Assembly: GCA_003991915.1 (NCBI GenBank)
Contig: RQTK01000160.1
Span: 97,553 to 161,552, forward strand
From: Elysia chlorotica
Lineage: Eukaryota > Mollusca > Gastropoda > Plakobranchidae
Length of the DNA: 64,000 bases
Direction: 5' to 3'
Shown here piece by piece: positions 60,770 to 64,000 of this stretch. The position numbers and the translations under genes were made by a program. Below the pieces are notes generated by a model. That model was not told the DNA's origin. It searched no databases and saw only the letters and a program-made list of their open reading frames with translations. Within the stretch, counting starts at the first letter, position 1; every line of letters begins with the position of its first letter.

Positions 60770-62757
60770 GCGACATTAATTTGTTTTGCAGTGAATTTTC
60801 TACACACTGGAATTACTCAGGTCAGAGTGACTAAGAAAAGATCGAAGCCCCACAGATCAATAATATTAATAGTATTATGTGTCCTTGAGATCTTCAATTA
60901 AAACAAATAAGCCACGCGTGCTATCCGCGCTAGTTCAAAATTAGTTTAGCTCCCATAGTTGTACTGGATAAAAAAAAGACTACGCAAAAAGAAAGAAAAA
61001 AAATGAAACAAAAACCAAAACCAAAACAAAAACGAATCGACATTTAGGAATGCTGGTTAGGGGAATTGTCTATCAGATGCTATCTAGGGTTAGAAGATAC
61101 CCTTCTGATGTGATTTTGGAATGGTTTAGAATGTTTTTGGAATGTTTTTGGAATAGTTTTTGAATAGTTTTTGAAGGTCTTTGGTATAGTTCTAAAATAT
61201 TTTTAGGGATTTGTTTTCCACGTTATTTGGTATGGTTTTGTGATGGTTTTGTAATGGCGAGACCAACATATCAAGTTTAAATACAATTCAAATACTAATC
61301 CCAATGTCATGCCTTCCAGTGTGATATTTTCACCACTCATCTGAGTGTTGTTGTTGCTCTTGTTGCTTTTGTTATTGTTGCTGTTGTTGTTGTTGATGGT
61401 GGTTTCAATGTCGTCATTCTTGATGTTGTTTTTGTTATTGTTGTTGTTATGATGTTGTTGCTGCTGTTGCTATTGCTGTTATTGTCATTATTGTTGTTGC
61501 TGCTGTTGTTAACTTTAACATTGAAGTCTCTCATCATGTCTCTTTAATTTACCCCTAGAAACATTAGCAATGTAGGCTCTACCAAATAAAAAGAAGGTAC
61601 TATCACAAATAAATCCCGTTATAATTATCTGTTTTATACTTACTTCCCTACAGCTACATTATTTTATTAGTTATTGTCGGAGCCAATGAAAAATATTATT
61701 GCCTCAAATAATAGTATAAATGTGCTGATATTCATGTCGGTACACCCTATTAATTAAAAAAAAAAAAAAAGATACACGCATTGCGTTAAGCTGCGATATC
61801 TGATCTACTCTGAATTTCCTACACCTTGGGATTACTCTTGTCCGAGCAAATAAAAAAGATCGAAGCCCCTCAGAAAAAAATTGTAATAGTATCATGTTCT
61901 TCAGATATTCAACCAAAACACCTGAGCGACGTTGCTACACCCGAAAGATAAAAATAATTTTAGTCCACATTGTTGGGGGGAGTGCGGTGGCCCTGGAGTA
62001 GAAAATCGGCTTCCGGCGCAAAAAGGTCCGTGTTTCAGTCTTGTCGATTTTGCTCGCTACTGGTTGGGTTCGTGTCAGATTAATGTGAACGGCTGAGACA
62101 GGAGTCATGGTATCCCCGCCCTATCTCGTGTGTGGCAGCACATAAAATTGTCATACATCAGTCTGTGCGCCCGTCCACAATATAGTCTATATTTTGCTGA
62201 TGTTGTACGTTAAACCAACTGAACTACATCTACAACTAATCCATATAGTTGGATTCGAATTGGAAGAACATCAATGAAAAAACAAAACAGAACAAAACTT
62301 AAAAAACAGCAACAACCGACTTCACGTTTCAGTTTGCAGGTGAAACGAAATTGTAATCGGATGATTTCTATAAGTACACACCCTTCTGGTACAGTTTTTG
62401 TTTTTGCTTTTTTGGAATGTTTTTTGTTGTTGTATACTATTGGATTGGTTTTGGATAAGCTTTGGAATTATTTTGAAAAGGGTTTGGAGTGGTTTTAGAA
62501 CTTTTTGGGTATAATTTTGGAATGATAATTATTGCATTGTTTTTTAAATGGTTTTGTAGCAGTTTTTGAATGGTTTTGGAATCGTTTTGGTATATTTCTT
62601 AAATGGTTTTCAAATGGTTTTAGAATGGGTTTGAAATAGTTTAGAAATGGTATTAAGTGTTTGTAGATCTTAAATACTGATCCCAACGACATGCCTTCAA
62701 GTGTAGTGTTTTTTTACCTCTATTTTTATCTTTATTGTTTGTTGTTGCTGTTGTGTT

Positions 62758-62818
<61 letters not shown>

Positions 62819-63115
62819 CTGCTGCTTTTATTACTGCTCCTGCTAACTTTGACGTTGAAGCCTCTCACCACATCTCTCTCACCTACTTCTGGAAAAATAG
62901 GTTATGCAGGCCCTAACAAAAAAAAGCATGCTTGTATTAAGCTATAAGATGTGCCGTTATATTTTATTCAAAATCACTTCTCTACAGCTACATATTTATT
63001 TAATATCGGAATAAAACAAGATCAAACCCCCTCACACAATTGAAGAATAATTCTCTTTTCATATTATATAACAACATTAAGCAACGTGTATAACCCCCGC
63101 TACTCAAAAATATTT
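60770..63115. repeat. Diverged repeats of about 1.0-1.2 kb with a GGAATGGTTTTG minisatellite
   Basis: In order and recurring: AGATCGAAGCCCCWCAGA-like blocks at 60838 and 61857 (AAGATCAAACCCCCTCA at 63017), short TTTTGGAATGGTTTT-type units at 61115-61255 and 62410-62655, CCCAAYGWCATGCCTTCMAG at about 61300 and 62685, GTT-rich tracts at 61345-61510 and 62735-62820, and TTGAAGYCTCTCAYCA at about 61520 and 62855. The second unit carries a SINE at its start. Confidence 0.8.
61975..62235 (+). mobile_element. tRNA-derived SINE, full-length
   Basis: Head GTGCGGTGGCCCTGGAGTAG, body GAACGGCTGAGACAGGAGTC and GTGGCAGCACATAAAATTGT, tail TTGTACGTTAAACCAAC. It sits inside the approximately 1-kb repeat family of this region. 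Confidence 0.88.
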
Positions 63116-63344
63116 ACTAGCCTTCCAAGCTTCAGTGGACCAAAATGTTGTCCAAAAAAACCAGGGATTAATACTACCTATTAATATGGAGGAATGACTA
63201 AAGTGATTTACATATTTTGGCTGAGAAGTGTGTTTACTCACGTAGACCAGTATTGACATCTGGCTCGAGATGGTACTCCACATTCCACGCATACTTTCAC
63301 TATTGACGTTTCATTTCTCTAATTACAAGATTGGGGCGGTAGAG

Positions 63345-63659
63345 AGAGATAGATAGGTAGATAAATAGATAGATAGATAGTGAGAGAGAGAGAGAGAGGG
63401 AGAGAGAGGGAGAGAGAGAGCAAAGAAAGAGAGAGAAGGAAGAGAGAAACGGAAGACGAAGATATATGGTTCGGGACGGAGAGAGGATACAGAAAGATTA
63501 TGAGAGGGAAAGGAAGAGAGGGAAGGATACAAAAATGAAAAAGAGAGAGAGAGAGAAAGAGAGAGTGAAAGAGAATAAAAAAGATTATAAAGAAAGAGAA
63601 TCAAAGAGATTATAAAGAAAGAAAATCAAAGAGATTAAAGAGAAGAGAGAAAAGAGAAA

Positions 63660-63754
<95 letters not shown>

Positions 63755-63755
63755 A
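63345..63755. repeat. GA-rich compound microsatellite
   Basis: GATA, GA and GAAA repeats, ending in a pure GA run at 63675-63751. Confidence 0.95.
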
Positions 63756-64000
63756 AAAAAAAACACAACAACAACAGCGCAGACTTTGTATTAGACACAA
63801 TGCATCGCAGTTGTTGATAGTTGGCCCCGATCGAATTTCCCGGATAAAATGAATGAATACCAAATAAAATCCCTCAGGATGTCACGGGTTTTGTAATCAG
63901 GAAGTGCCCATCATAATTATTGTGGAATCATTGCAATGAAATAATGAAAAAAACAAATAATGGAACCAGGATAGCAATGTTTTGATGTCCCTGATCACCA

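Overview
The window is animal (eukaryotic) genomic DNA: AT-rich, intron-bearing, full of di-, tri- and tetranucleotide microsatellites, with many copies of a tRNA-derived SINE and decayed LINE fragments. A lophotrochozoan, probably a mollusc, fits the repeat texture and the divergence of the one clear gene, but this is an inference from style rather than a species identification.

The one confident gene lies on the minus strand between about 26616 and 10078. It encodes a TET-family methylcytosine dioxygenase (Fe(II)/2-oxoglutarate dependent). I place eight coding exons that join in one frame with GT/AG borders: 26616-22329, 21548-21458, 20372-20279, 19592-19384, a 145-nt exon, a 90-nt exon, a 138-nt exon, and the terminal exon 13215-10078. 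Together they give 2730 codons plus a stop. The upstream coding exons, where many animal TETs carry a CXXC zinc finger, were not found in the window.

The most striking feature is a tandem segmental duplication inside this gene. The 145-, 90- and 138-nt catalytic exons, plus the first 225 nt of the terminal exon, occur twice: an upstream set at 18844-16421 and a downstream set at 15641-12991. The two sets encode identical amino acids. All 12 exonic differences are synonymous, while the introns carry many indels. Phase arithmetic says a transcript must use alternative, not additive, combinations. Either this is a pair of mutually exclusive catalytic cassettes or two haplotypes were wrongly assembled in tandem. 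A further, about 335-bp partial duplication of the 145-nt exon lies at 15886-15976.

Region by region: 1-10077 is the probable 3' UTR and downstream flank, with 180-bp repeats next to the stop codon, poly-C tracts and a SINE. 10078-26616 is the TET gene. 26617-31800 is upstream intron or flank with microsatellites, SINEs and a CpG-richer patch. 31833-33890 holds an E2F-like site, a possible short plus-strand first exon and a tandemly repeated candidate exon of unknown identity. 34000-64000 is repeat-rich non-coding DNA with SINEs on both strands, LINE remnants near 42.2, 46.2 and 53.9-55.0 kb, an AGATCT-rich block at 44.2-44.8 kb, a complex tRNA-like repeat array at 49.6-50.5 kb, a minisatellite of about 36 bp at 58.8-59.4 kb, and a family of roughly 1-kb repeats at 60.8-63.1 kb. 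No CRISPR array, bacterial operon or phage element is present.
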